Assembly: GCA_020425885.1 (NCBI GenBank)
Contig: JAGQRA010000085.1
Location: 1 to 8,007, forward strand
Reading direction: 5' to 3'
Source of the DNA: Planctomycetota bacterium
Lineage (GTDB): Bacteria; Planctomycetota; UBA1135; UBA2386
Length of the DNA stretch: 8,007 bases
The notes beneath the pieces were generated by a model that saw only the letters and a list, made by a program, of their open reading frames with translations, was not told where the DNA came from and did not search any database. Shown here one piece after another: positions 1 through 7,033 of this stretch; the first letter of the stretch is position 1; each line of letters begins with the position of its first letter. A program made the translations under genes and the position numbers.

Positions 1-853
1 GCGAATCGGCATCGACGGCGAACGTCGGCTGGGCACCGGCCTCGCCGATGTCCGGGATGCGCAGCAACTCCTCGATGTCACCCGCGAGCGAGACGGTCAC
101 CAGCACGCCGTTGTCCCGCTGGGTGAGCACCGTGTCGGCATCGAGCCAGCGGAGGGGCGCCCCGGGTGACACCCCGGAGGCGTACGCACCGAGGGTGGCG
201 AACATCCCCTCGGCGAGTCGCTTCGGCTCCACGCCGATGCCGTGCAACCACAGTTCGCCATCGACGCGCGCCTCGACGACGTGCTCGCCGTCCGGAGAAC
301 GGACTCCGGGGCGGTACCAGAGGTCCGCGGCATCGAGCCGCTGACGCTGCTGCGAGGCGATGTCGAACGAGAACACCGCGCCGAACGGGACGACGTCCGC
401 GGCTTCCGTGCGGTAGACGACCCGGGTGCCGGTGACTTCGAGCACGCGCCCCGCCGTCACCGCGTTGAGGACCTCGCCGCCGAAGATGTCGACGATGCTC
501 GCGGAGGGAGCGACCAGATAGCGGTCCGCCACGAGACGGTGCTCGCCGAAGGCGCCGAAGAAGCCGAGGTTCTTCTCGAGGATGATGCGCCTCGCGAACG
601 ATCCGTCCGGCTGCCGTGGCGCCACCGTGAACGCGACGAGTGGGACGCGCCGCAGCCCGGTCTCGTCGGCCACCGAACTCCCGAGCACCAGCAGCGTCGC
701 CGGCGCATGGTGCGCCTCGATCCGCACCGGCGTCGTGCGTTGCTGCGCGCCGGCGACGGTCACGGCGAGGGCGAACGCCGATACCGAGGCCCGCAGCGTC
801 GCCACCGCTCGCGCCCCGCTTTGCGCCGCCCCACGACCCGCGCCGGAGCTCAC
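1..853 (-). CDS. Secreted protein of unknown family, C-terminus beyond the left edge
   Basis: An open frame enters from the left edge and I traced it back to a GTG at 853, giving 284 visible residues. That GTG overlaps the TGA of the upstream sigma-fusion gene by four bases (GTGA), a usual sign of translational coupling in one operon. The N-terminus has arginines (R7, R15, R21), a hydrophobic run at about 22-36 (ASVSAFALAVTVAGA) and a likely signal-peptidase site before Q37-Q38, so the product is probably exported. A second GTG at 805 would give a more ordinary signal peptide (MATLRASVSAFAL...). The mature part has alternating hydrophobic residues typical of beta structure, with stretches such as EKNLGFFGAFGEHRLVADRY and VDGELWLHGIGVEPKRLAEG. 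I recognise no family and no catalytic motif. Codons show the strong third-position GC bias of the neighbours. Its position suggests a partner of the sigma-fusion protein outside the cytoplasm, which is inference. Confidence 0.75.
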   Translation of the reverse strand, partial: MSSGAGRGAAQSGARAVATLRASVSAFALAVTVAGAQQRTTPVRIEAHHAPATLLVLGSSVADETGLRRVPLVAFTVAPRQPDGSFARRIILEKNLGFFGAFGEHRLVADRYLVAPSASIVDIFGGEVLNAVTAGRVLEVTGTRVVYRTEAADVVPFGAVFSFDIASQQRQRLDAADLWYRPGVRSPDGEHVVEARVDGELWLHGIGVEPKRLAEGMFATLGAYASGVSPGAPLRWLDADTVLTQRDNGVLVTVSLAGDIEELLRIPDIGEAGAQPTFAVDADS

Positions 854-3333
854 TCGATCACCTCGTTGACGCGACCGGGCCGCAACGCGATTCCGCACTC
901 ATACCGATCGCGACCGCCCTGCATCACGACCAGCAACCGCGCGTCCTCGCTGACCGAGAGGACCTCCGACTTGCCGTCGTGCAGCTGATAGACCGTGGAC
1001 ACAGCGGTGAGCCTCGAGGCGCGGTAGCGATGGATCGGCACGACGCTACCGGCACCATCGCGGAACATCACGTGCGCGTCCCGCAGCGACTCGTCGAGCA
1101 GCCGCACGCGGACGTGACAGCGCGCCGGCAACTCGAGGACGAGACCCACCGTCGATCGGGCAGGATCGATGCGGCACTTCGCGTCGATCCACTCGACGCC
1201 GCTCGCGATCAAGGTCGTGCCGTAGCGAGGGAACATGGGGAAGGCGAAGCGCCCGTCGGCGGCGGTCCGGGCGGTCGCGGGCACCGCGGCCGCGACGGTG
1301 GCGCCGTCGCGAGAATGGACGTCGACCATCGCGGCGATCTCGACACCGGCCACCGGGCGGCCGTCGCGACCGACGACCTGCCCGCTCACCGGCCCGATGA
1401 GATCGACAGGCAGCCTGATGTCGACACCGGCCGATCCACCGAGCAGCTCCGGTGTGGTCCAGACCCAGCCGAGTTCGGGCTCGCACAGTCGCAGGCGGTA
1501 GCGGCGACGGTCGAGGCCAGCGACGACGAAGGCGCCGTGTTCGTCCGTCGTGTCGTAGGCGCGGAGTTCGTTGCCGAACAGCGACAGCGGCGCCCGGTCG
1601 CGCGGTGCGGCGAGGTCTTCCGCCGACTCGCGATCGGTGAGGTTGGCGAGTTCCCACGGATAGACGTCGACGCCGGCCTGGGCGTTGCCCGCGGCATCGA
1701 GGACCCGGCCCGAGATCGACAGCGCCGCGCGTTCGAGGTGCAGGTCGCGATGCAGGACCGCGGCCGGCTCGGCCGCGAGCCGCGCGCCGAAGCCGCTCGC
1801 CACCGCCGGGAACCAACCCGGGGCCACGGCGAACAGATCGGTCTCGGGGGCGATCTCACGCCCGGGACCGAGCCGGATCTCGTAGCCGCCGTAGTCGTCC
1901 GCGGTCACCGCCAGCGCGCCGAATCCGACCGTCGCGCCGCGCATCGGAAGTCCGCGGCCGTCGGTGACGAAACCGGTGATCGCTCGCGAGTCGTCGTCGA
2001 GACGCTGCAACTGCACGCGGATCTCGGCAGCCGTGTCGCGATGCAGCGAGAACGCGTGCGGCAGATAGCCGGGCTTCCGCACCGTCACCCTGGTCGCGGC
2101 GATCGGGACGCGCGCCCAGGAATGCCGCCCATCGGTTGTCGCGATCGAGACCGGCAGGTTCGCAGGCACGGCATCGTCGAGGGAACGCGGGTAGTCGACG
2201 AGGCCGAGGCAACGCACCGATGCCTCGGTGCCGCTCAGCGGGAAGCCGGCCGCGTCGACGGTCAGCAACGTCAGCGCCCGGGCGGGAGCGACGATCAGGA
2301 TGCTGCCGCCTGCTCCGGGTTGCGCCGTGTTGTCGCCGCGTGACAGAACCGTCCAGGGCGGTGCGACGTCGAGTTCACCGGTCGGCATCGGCGCCGCGAC
2401 GAGCGCCACGCCGTGGGCATCGGCGATGGCCAGCACTTCGAGCCCGCCGGGGCCGCGGACCCCGACCGCGACATCCGCGACCCGCAGGCCGGCCGTGTCG
2501 ACGACCTCGCATCGCCATGGCGCCGCCGGTGCGTCGGCAGCATTCGCCAACGGGATCCGCGTCGGCGCGATCGGCCCGGGTTCGACCGCATCGGGATGCG
2601 ATGCCGACGCCGCATCGTGGATGTCGGGACTGGCCCCGAGCTCGGGCCCCGACGTTCGCGTCGACGACCAGGCCAGGCCGATACCGGTCACGGCACACGC
2701 GAGGGCGACGAAAGCGGCCGCGATCTGGGTCTTCTTCAGCGTCATGGTCAACGTGGCGGGAACGCTGCCCGCGATCAACGGAGGTTGGAGCCGCGGCTGC
2801 AGCAACGCGATGACCGCCGGCACCCGACGCCAGTCCGGCCCGATGTCGGCGGCGAGCCGCTCGCGCATGCGCTGCAACCCGCGATGGATGCGCTGGCGGA
2901 CCGCGGCCTCGGTGGCGCCCGACTGCGCCGCGATCTCCGCCGTGGAGAGCTGTCGGAAGTAGCGCATGATCAGGACCGAGCGGTACGGCTCGGCCAGTTC
3001 CGTGACCGCCTGACTGACCGCGCGCTGCAGCTGCAGCCGCTCGACGAGTTCGGCCGTCGACGGTTCGGTCTCGCGCCCCGACAGCGCTTCCTCGTGACGT
3101 CGGCGACGCGACACCGAGCGCAGGTGGGAGAGCGCCAGCCTGGTCGCGACCCGGCTCAACCAGGCGCCCGTCGCACGACGTTCGCGCGGCGGGCGCCGCC
3201 ACAGCCGCAGCCAGGTCTGCTGCAGGATGTCGTCGACCGAGCCCTCGTCGACCAGCGCCCGCACCAGGATCCTGAGCGTGGGCTCGAATCTGGCCATGGC
3301 GAGGAAGGTGGACTCGATCGATGCTTCAGTCAC
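850..3333 (-). CDS. ECF sigma factor fused to a transmembrane helix and CarboxypepD_reg-like repeats
   Basis: Numbered from the GTG at 3333 (827 residues). Residues 8-75 are sigma-70 region 2, with the core-binding stretch DDILQQTWLRLWRRP at 34-48. Residues 105-160 are region 4 with the helix-turn-helix STAEIAAQSGATEAAVRQR and the following RGLQRMRERL. A single hydrophobic helix at about 203-223 (IAAAFVALACAVTGIGLAW) follows, then a low-complexity linker to about 270. The remaining residues hold CarboxypepD_reg-like beta domains, clearest at 450-490 (ITGFVTDGRGLPMRGATV), 538-616 (ISGRVLDAAGNAQAGVDV) and 648-700 (VSGQVVGRDGRPVAGVEI), each with a later D-x-x-G-x-F/Y motif. Ordinary ECF factors are about 160-200 residues, so this is a true fusion with no break in frame. 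The predicted topology is sigma inside, repeats outside. A longer GTG start at 3387 is possible, but its extra residues (CCHGPRSTD) look non-coding; neither start has a clear Shine-Dalgarno. No separate anti-sigma gene is nearby, so the C-terminal part may regulate the sigma domain. Confidence 0.93.
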   Translation of the reverse strand: MTEASIESTFLAMARFEPTLRILVRALVDEGSVDDILQQTWLRLWRRPPRERRATGAWLSRVATRLALSHLRSVSRRRRHEEALSGRETEPSTAELVERLQLQRAVSQAVTELAEPYRSVLIMRYFRQLSTAEIAAQSGATEAAVRQRIHRGLQRMRERLAADIGPDWRRVPAVIALLQPRLQPPLIAGSVPATLTMTLKKTQIAAAFVALACAVTGIGLAWSSTRTSGPELGASPDIHDAASASHPDAVEPGPIAPTRIPLANAADAPAAPWRCEVVDTAGLRVADVAVGVRGPGGLEVLAIADAHGVALVAAPMPTGELDVAPPWTVLSRGDNTAQPGAGGSILIVAPARALTLLTVDAAGFPLSGTEASVRCLGLVDYPRSLDDAVPANLPVSIATTDGRHSWARVPIAATRVTVRKPGYLPHAFSLHRDTAAEIRVQLQRLDDDSRAITGFVTDGRGLPMRGATVGFGALAVTADDYGGYEIRLGPGREIAPETDLFAVAPGWFPAVASGFGARLAAEPAAVLHRDLHLERAALSISGRVLDAAGNAQAGVDVYPWELANLTDRESAEDLAAPRDRAPLSLFGNELRAYDTTDEHGAFVVAGLDRRRYRLRLCEPELGWVWTTPELLGGSAGVDIRLPVDLIGPVSGQVVGRDGRPVAGVEIAAMVDVHSRDGATVAAAVPATARTAADGRFAFPMFPRYGTTLIASGVEWIDAKCRIDPARSTVGLVLELPARCHVRVRLLDESLRDAHVMFRDGAGSVVPIHRYRASRLTAVSTVYQLHDGKSEVLSVSEDARLLVVMQGGRDRYECGIALRPGRVNEVIE

Positions 3334-3411
3334 CGTGTATTGGACGTCGGTGGACCGCGGACCGTGACAGCATTCCGCCGGCCGCACGCGGACACCGGAT
3401 CGGCGCGGGCA

Positions 3412-5394
3412 TCATTCCGGCTGCAACCAGACGACGACGGGTTGCGGTTCGCCCGTGCGCACATCGAGGGTCATCGTCTTGGGCTCGAACCCCGCCAGGG
3501 CGAAGCGCGCCGGCTGTCGACCGATCGGAAACAGGGCGCGCGGTTCGATGGGCAGCCCGATCGGCGGGAAGCCGTAGTGCTGCAGCTCTCCGTTCTCGCG
3601 CCAGAAGAACCGGTCGCACGCCACGCCCCCGATCTCGACGTCGCCCTCGATGCCGTCGGCGACGACGCGGTGAGGATCGGTGCTGTCCCGCAGCACGAGC
3701 TGCACCCGACCGCGGCGCCGGACGACCACCTCAACGTCGTTGTCGCGGTCGCCACGCGTGACGAGCAGCCGTTCCTCATCGGCAGCGTCACGCCACCCGT
3801 CGTAGGCCGAGACGATGACGCGGACGTTGCCGACCGCGCACCACCCCTGCACGCGGCCAGGCGACCGCGAGGTCTCGACGAACTCGCGCGGTCGCGCCCC
3901 GGGTTCGGGCCGCACATCGCAGCGGAACTCGGCGGGGATCTCGCCATCGTCGAATCGGACCCGGACGTCGATGGCCGCCGCCGGCGATTCGACGAGCGGC
4001 AACCCGAGATCGAACGCGCAGGACCGCGCCGGCACGTTCACGAGTTCGTCGACGCCGAGCCCACCCGGGACCTCCGCCCGGATCCAGAGCTGCACGCCGG
4101 CAGGTACGACCACCGGGCGGCTCAGGTCCACGACGCCAAGGGCTCGGGCCAGCGAATCGGTGTCGCCTGCCCGCGCAGCCCGCGCGAGGTCGAGGTCTGC
4201 CGGGGCGAATACGACGCATCGCGCAGGCACCGGCAGCAGTTGCTGTCCGTCCGGCGCCAACCAGGTGAGGCGCAGCCACACGCCGTCGATCGCCAGATCG
4301 ATGCAGTCGCGATCCGCCGGGAGTTCGAGCGGAGAGTCCATTTCGACCCGCCCCGCCATCGGCACGTGCGCGATGAAGACCCGCCACGGCGACAACGTCG
4401 GTCGGTGCGCGGCGAAGAACCCGTTCGCGTCGGTGACGACGTGGTGGTACCAGTACGAGCCGCCTTTCTCGACCTGATCGGGTTGCGCGCTGACCTTGAC
4501 CTCGAAGCCCGCGAGCGGAGTGCCGTCGACGAGGCGAACCGTTCCCGCCAACGGGTAGCCACGAACCAGGACCAGGTCGCCGATGTCGTTCGCAGACGCG
4601 GCCCCGACATCGAACTCGGCGGTTGCCATCCCCACCGTGGCGTGACTCGCCGCCACCCGGATCCGACGGACGTCGGGCCCGATCTCGACGCCGAACCTGC
4701 CGTCCGCCGCGGCCCGTTCGCGCCCGAGGAAGCGGCCGTCTGCCGGCGTCGCCACCGATACCCAGCCGGCACAGGGAGCGATGGTCGAGTCGACGACGCG
4801 GCCGGTGACCGTGCGCACGGCCTCGAGAACGAAGTCGTGATGGCAGACCAGCGGTTCGTCGCGGACACCCGCCGCAAGTCGGATCTCGGCCGTCCGATCG
4901 CGACGCCCGGATCTGCGCGCGATCACCGCGGCCGGACGCACCGCGCGTTCGATCGGCGAACGATCGCGCCAGTACGACAGATCCAGCGAGTAGCGCCCGT
5001 CCGCCGCCGAACGAGTCGAGGCGAGATCGTGGCGGGCATCGTCCGCAGCTCCGCCGAGCGGCGACCTCAGGGCGACGACCGCGCCTTCGAGCGCCGCGCC
5101 CGACGCGTCGCGGACGGTCCCGTCCAGCATCCATGGAGCCGGCCGCGGCGACGGCCCGCGCGTGCGATCCACGCGGTCGAGGGGCGCCGCCGGCGGCGCC
5201 TCGCTCGAGACCGCTGCCGACCCCTCATCCTCCCGCGCCGGGACGAAGGCCGCAGCAGCGCTGGCATCGCCGGCAACGCGCGCCGACGCGTCGGGCGACA
5301 TCAAGGGTTGCCAGACGATGCCGAGGACCGCCATGGCGCAGGCCAGGGCGAAGCCGACGATGATGACCCGGGTCCGCGTCGGGGTCATGACCAT
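3412..5394 (-). CDS. Membrane-anchored protein with CarboxypepD_reg-like repeats
   Basis: 660 residues from the ATG at 5394; a second ATG at 5388 is equally plausible. The frame stays open further upstream to 6069, but that part is rich in Arg and Pro and overlaps the neighbouring gene, so it is not coding. Residues 4-9 (TPTRTR) give a short basic tail, followed by a hydrophobic helix at 10-28 (VIIVGFALACAMAVLGIVW), so it is an N-terminal anchor or an uncleaved signal. A disordered Ala/Glu/Pro linker runs to about 85. CarboxypepD_reg-like domains follow at about 88-140 (LDGTVRDASGAALEGAVVAL, then SAADGRYSLDL), 195-250 (VTGRVVDSTIAPCAGWVSV, then AAADGRFGVEI) and 280-345 (LAGTVRLVDGTPLAGFEVKV, then TDANGFF). 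The C-terminal half is beta-rich but less clear. No enzyme motif is visible; these domains usually act as binding or structural modules. The transmembrane segment resembles that of the downstream sigma fusion. The gene ends 78 bases before the preferred start of that gene, so they are probably co-transcribed. Confidence 0.86.
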   Translation of the reverse strand: MVMTPTRTRVIIVGFALACAMAVLGIVWQPLMSPDASARVAGDASAAAAFVPAREDEGSAAVSSEAPPAAPLDRVDRTRGPSPRPAPWMLDGTVRDASGAALEGAVVALRSPLGGAADDARHDLASTRSAADGRYSLDLSYWRDRSPIERAVRPAAVIARRSGRRDRTAEIRLAAGVRDEPLVCHHDFVLEAVRTVTGRVVDSTIAPCAGWVSVATPADGRFLGRERAAADGRFGVEIGPDVRRIRVAASHATVGMATAEFDVGAASANDIGDLVLVRGYPLAGTVRLVDGTPLAGFEVKVSAQPDQVEKGGSYWYHHVVTDANGFFAAHRPTLSPWRVFIAHVPMAGRVEMDSPLELPADRDCIDLAIDGVWLRLTWLAPDGQQLLPVPARCVVFAPADLDLARAARAGDTDSLARALGVVDLSRPVVVPAGVQLWIRAEVPGGLGVDELVNVPARSCAFDLGLPLVESPAAAIDVRVRFDDGEIPAEFRCDVRPEPGARPREFVETSRSPGRVQGWCAVGNVRVIVSAYDGWRDAADEERLLVTRGDRDNDVEVVVRRRGRVQLVLRDSTDPHRVVADGIEGDVEIGGVACDRFFWRENGELQHYGFPPIGLPIEPRALFPIGRQPARFALAGFEPKTMTLDVRTGEPQPVVVWLQPE

Positions 5395-5450
5395 CGCGGT
5401 TGGAACCGCGACCACAGGAAGAGGAGCAGCAGCACCGGCGCCGTTACCAT
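5385..5450 (-). CDS. Possible 21-residue membrane peptide overlapping the next gene
   Basis: An ATG at 5450 opens a 21-codon frame with a strongly hydrophobic middle (VTAPVLLLLFLW) and a basic, aromatic end (SRFQPRWS). Its TGA overlaps the ATG at 5388 of the next gene as ATGA, the overlap typical of coupled genes. The frame extends further upstream (a GTG occurs in it), but there is no Shine-Dalgarno before the ATG and the upstream translation looks non-coding. It could be a leader peptide whose translation opens the hairpin at 5394-5411, the tail of an unseen longer frame, or chance. I favour chance slightly. Confidence 0.22.
   Translation of the reverse strand: MVTAPVLLLLFLWSRFQPRWS
5394..5411. 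repeat. Perfect inverted repeat at a start codon
   Basis: TCGCGGTT-GG-AACCGCGA on the plus strand, with 8-base arms and a two-base centre. Its left end is the first base of the ATG at 5394 (minus strand), so it fills the place where a ribosome-binding site would be. As RNA the minus strand could form a seven-pair stem with a UCCA loop directly against the start codon. It could instead be an operator for a dimeric repressor. The repeat itself is plain in the sequence; either function is inference. Confidence 0.6.
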
Positions 5451-5702
5451 GAGCCGACGATCGCGATATGCACGCCCGGCATCGGGGCTGGCGAAGGCGA
5501 GAGGATCGCGAGCGATCGGAGAATGGGCCACGCCCGGAAGACGACCGCCGCGCCGCAGCCGTGACGGGAAAACCGCCGGACGCGGGTCGTTGGCAGTGCC
5601 GCGGATCGCGGGCCTGGCCCACTTGCTGGCTTTGCTGCCGTGGCAGCGAGGCTTGGGACGTTCGGCAGCGGCACCGGCACGGTCGCGGCGCCGGCGGCAC
5701 GA
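5395..5702. other. 308-base gap between two repeat-protein genes
   Basis: No convincing gene fills this gap. All three minus-strand frames are open over much of it, but their translations are Arg/Pro/Ser-rich and match no family I know; I looked for a decayed sigma-factor region 4 and found none. It holds three compact inverted repeats: the one at the downstream start codon (5394-5411, listed separately), GATCGCGAGCGATC at 5504-5517, and GCTGCCGTGGCAGC at 5634-5647, each with a two-base centre, plus the 8-base palindrome ATCGCGAT at 5460-5467. I see no sigma-70 promoter and no stem followed by a T-run. The gap is the most likely place for a promoter or operator serving the genes at 5394-850. 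Confidence 0.5.
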
Positions 5703-6743
5703 TCAGCGCAAGGTCACCTTCAGCGGGCCGTCCGCCGTCCACGCCACTGCCCCGTTGCGCTGCCGATCCCGGTAGACGAGCAGCCGCGGCACGCCGCGGG
5801 GCATGTCGACCGCGAAGCTGCCGTCGGCACCGGTGCGACCCAGCATCGGCAGGCCGAGTAAGAAGTCGCCGGCGGCGTCGGCGCAGAACAGCGCGACGTA
5901 GGGGCGCCCCGCCCCCCGGCCGTCGACGACCTGGCCCGTCAATCGCACGCGCCCGTGTCGGCGGATGTCGATCTCCACCTCGCAATCGGCCGCCATCGCC
6001 TGGGCCACGAGCGCGACCGGTTCGCCGTCGACGCTGGCCTCCAGCCACGACAGCGGTCGCTCCGACCACAGCCGGAACGAGCCGTCGGCGTGCGTCGGCC
6101 GCCGCAGCAGCGCCGAGCCGTCGCCGGCGCCGACGATGGCGCCTGGCAGGGGGGCGCCGTCCCGACCGAGCACGCGGCCCGCGACGCAGAAGAACCGGTC
6201 GCGCGCGAGCCGCAGGTCGATGGCGATGCCGCGGTCACTGTCGAAGCTGCCGTGATGGACGAATGCGAGGCCGACGGGGTCGACGACGATCGCTTCGACG
6301 GGCTCGTCGACGCGAACGAGGAACGCGCCCTTGCTCGTCGTCGTGGCGGTGCACACGGTGCCGCCGTCGGCGTCGGCGATCCGCAGGTCGACCTCCGGCA
6401 TCGGCTCGCCGATCGGGTCGACGACGTGGCCGCGCAGCGTGAAGAAGCGTGCCTCGGCGAACGAGCAGTGCAGGCCGACGGCTGTTCCGCCGGTGACTGC
6501 GAGTTCCTTGTGCACGCCTTCGAGCTGCACGGTGACGCATCGCAGCGGCAACCGGGCGTCGTAGGTGAACCGTCCGCCGGCGTCGGTCAGCAGCTCGACC
6601 AGCCGTTCGCCGCCGCCGCCGAACACCCGGACCACCGCGCCGCGCACGGGCGCGCCGTCGAAGCCGAGGACGTGACCGGCGACGTGCTGGGCGGGAAGCG
6701 ACACGCAGCTGAGCAGCGCGATGAGGGGAGCAGGGCGAAGCAT
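5703..6743 (-). CDS. Secreted protein of four CarboxypepD_reg-like repeats
   Basis: 346 residues from an ATG at 6743; no clear Shine-Dalgarno precedes it. The first 19 residues (MLRPAPLIALLSCVSLPAQ) form a short signal peptide with likely cleavage before or near H20. The rest is four related units of about 80-85 residues: 21-80 (VAGHVLGFDGAPVRGAVVRV, then TDAGGRF), 102-155 (LRGHVVDPIGEPMPEVDLRI, then TSKGAF), 187-240 (VAGRVLGRDGAPLPGAIVGA, then HADGSF) and 268-325 (LTGQVVDGRGAGRPYVALFC, then TGADGSF). Each keeps the pattern G-x-V-x(5-6)-G-x(6-8)-V followed by D/K-G-x-F, the mark of the transthyretin-like CarboxypepD_reg fold. There is no peptidase domain, no visible C-terminal anchor and no sorting signal, so it is probably a soluble or envelope-associated binding protein. 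It is the sigma-free, anchor-free member of three neighbouring repeat proteins. It could be co-transcribed with the next gene across a 308-base gap, or be separate. Confidence 0.88.
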   Translation of the reverse strand: MLRPAPLIALLSCVSLPAQHVAGHVLGFDGAPVRGAVVRVFGGGGERLVELLTDAGGRFTYDARLPLRCVTVQLEGVHKELAVTGGTAVGLHCSFAEARFFTLRGHVVDPIGEPMPEVDLRIADADGGTVCTATTTSKGAFLVRVDEPVEAIVVDPVGLAFVHHGSFDSDRGIAIDLRLARDRFFCVAGRVLGRDGAPLPGAIVGAGDGSALLRRPTHADGSFRLWSERPLSWLEASVDGEPVALVAQAMAADCEVEIDIRRHGRVRLTGQVVDGRGAGRPYVALFCADAAGDFLLGLPMLGRTGADGSFAVDMPRGVPRLLVYRDRQRNGAVAWTADGPLKVTLR

Positions 6744-7033
6744 GATCGTGGCGTCGGAGCGCCGCCCATCCTATCAGAGCCGGTTGACACGCTCCGGCGC
6801 GACATCGAACCCCACGTCAGCCGATGAATCAGCCGACCGTCGCATCCGTTGGCGGGCGGCGACGAGCGGTGTGTCCTTGCACGGGACGGCAAGAGCGAGG
6901 ATCCACTGGAATACGTGCTCGAGGCGATCAACACCTGCCGCAAGCGGGTCGAGAAGTCGCGCCGGCATGCGGGGCGACCGGCGGTTGCGGAAAGCCGGCT
7001 GTCGCTGCTGCCGGCCGGCAGCCAAATCGCAGT
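6744..7033. other. 290-base gap between the ATPase and the secreted repeat protein
   Basis: No gene is convincing here. A perfect palindrome lies at 7007-7022 just after the ATPase stop. On the plus strand, 6873-6965 reads with strongly GC-biased third positions as GKSEDPLEYVLEAINTCRKR and on through RVEKSRRHAGR, which looks like a helix from a real protein; the frame has a TGA at 6825-6827 and no good start after it, so it may be a gene remnant. A TTGACA occurs on the plus strand at 6784-6789 without a matching -10 box. The promoter of the gene starting at 6743 should lie here but I cannot place it. Confidence 0.45.
7007..7022 (-). terminator. Palindrome after the ATPase stop, possible terminator
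   Basis: GCTGCCGGCCGGCAGC is a perfect 16-base palindrome that begins 11 bases after the ATPase TGA in the direction of transcription. As RNA it can form a six-pair stem with a GGCC loop. A second palindrome, AGCCGGCT at 6993-7000, follows and could pair with it in alternative ways. There is no U-run after the stem, so it is not a standard intrinsic terminator; in very GC-rich genomes stems without a U-run may still mark transcript ends. Confidence 0.3.

Noticed and set aside
5330..5345. A-L-A-C in the membrane segment as a lipobox
   Set aside because: The -3 residue is Ala instead of Leu and the hydrophobic run continues for about ten residues after the Cys, which fits a transmembrane helix better than a lipoprotein signal.
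5450..5702. Remnant of a sigma-factor gene upstream of the anchored protein
   Set aside because: I read all three minus-strand frames and found nothing like region 2 or the region 4 helix-turn-helix.
2413..5775. A 1,120-codon open frame on the plus strand, with similar long frames at 640-2343, 242-988 and 5468-6442
   Set aside because: These are antisense to the well-supported minus-strand genes. They are rich in Arg, Asp and His, show no domain, and arise because GC-rich codons seldom give stops on the opposite strand.
5395..6069. Extension of the 660-residue gene upstream to 6069
   Set aside because: The added part overlaps the secreted repeat protein in another frame, is low-complexity, and would place the hydrophobic anchor in the middle of the protein.
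6784..6789. Consensus -35 box TTGACA on the plus strand
   Set aside because: There is no -10-like hexamer 16-18 bases downstream and no plus-strand gene for it to serve.
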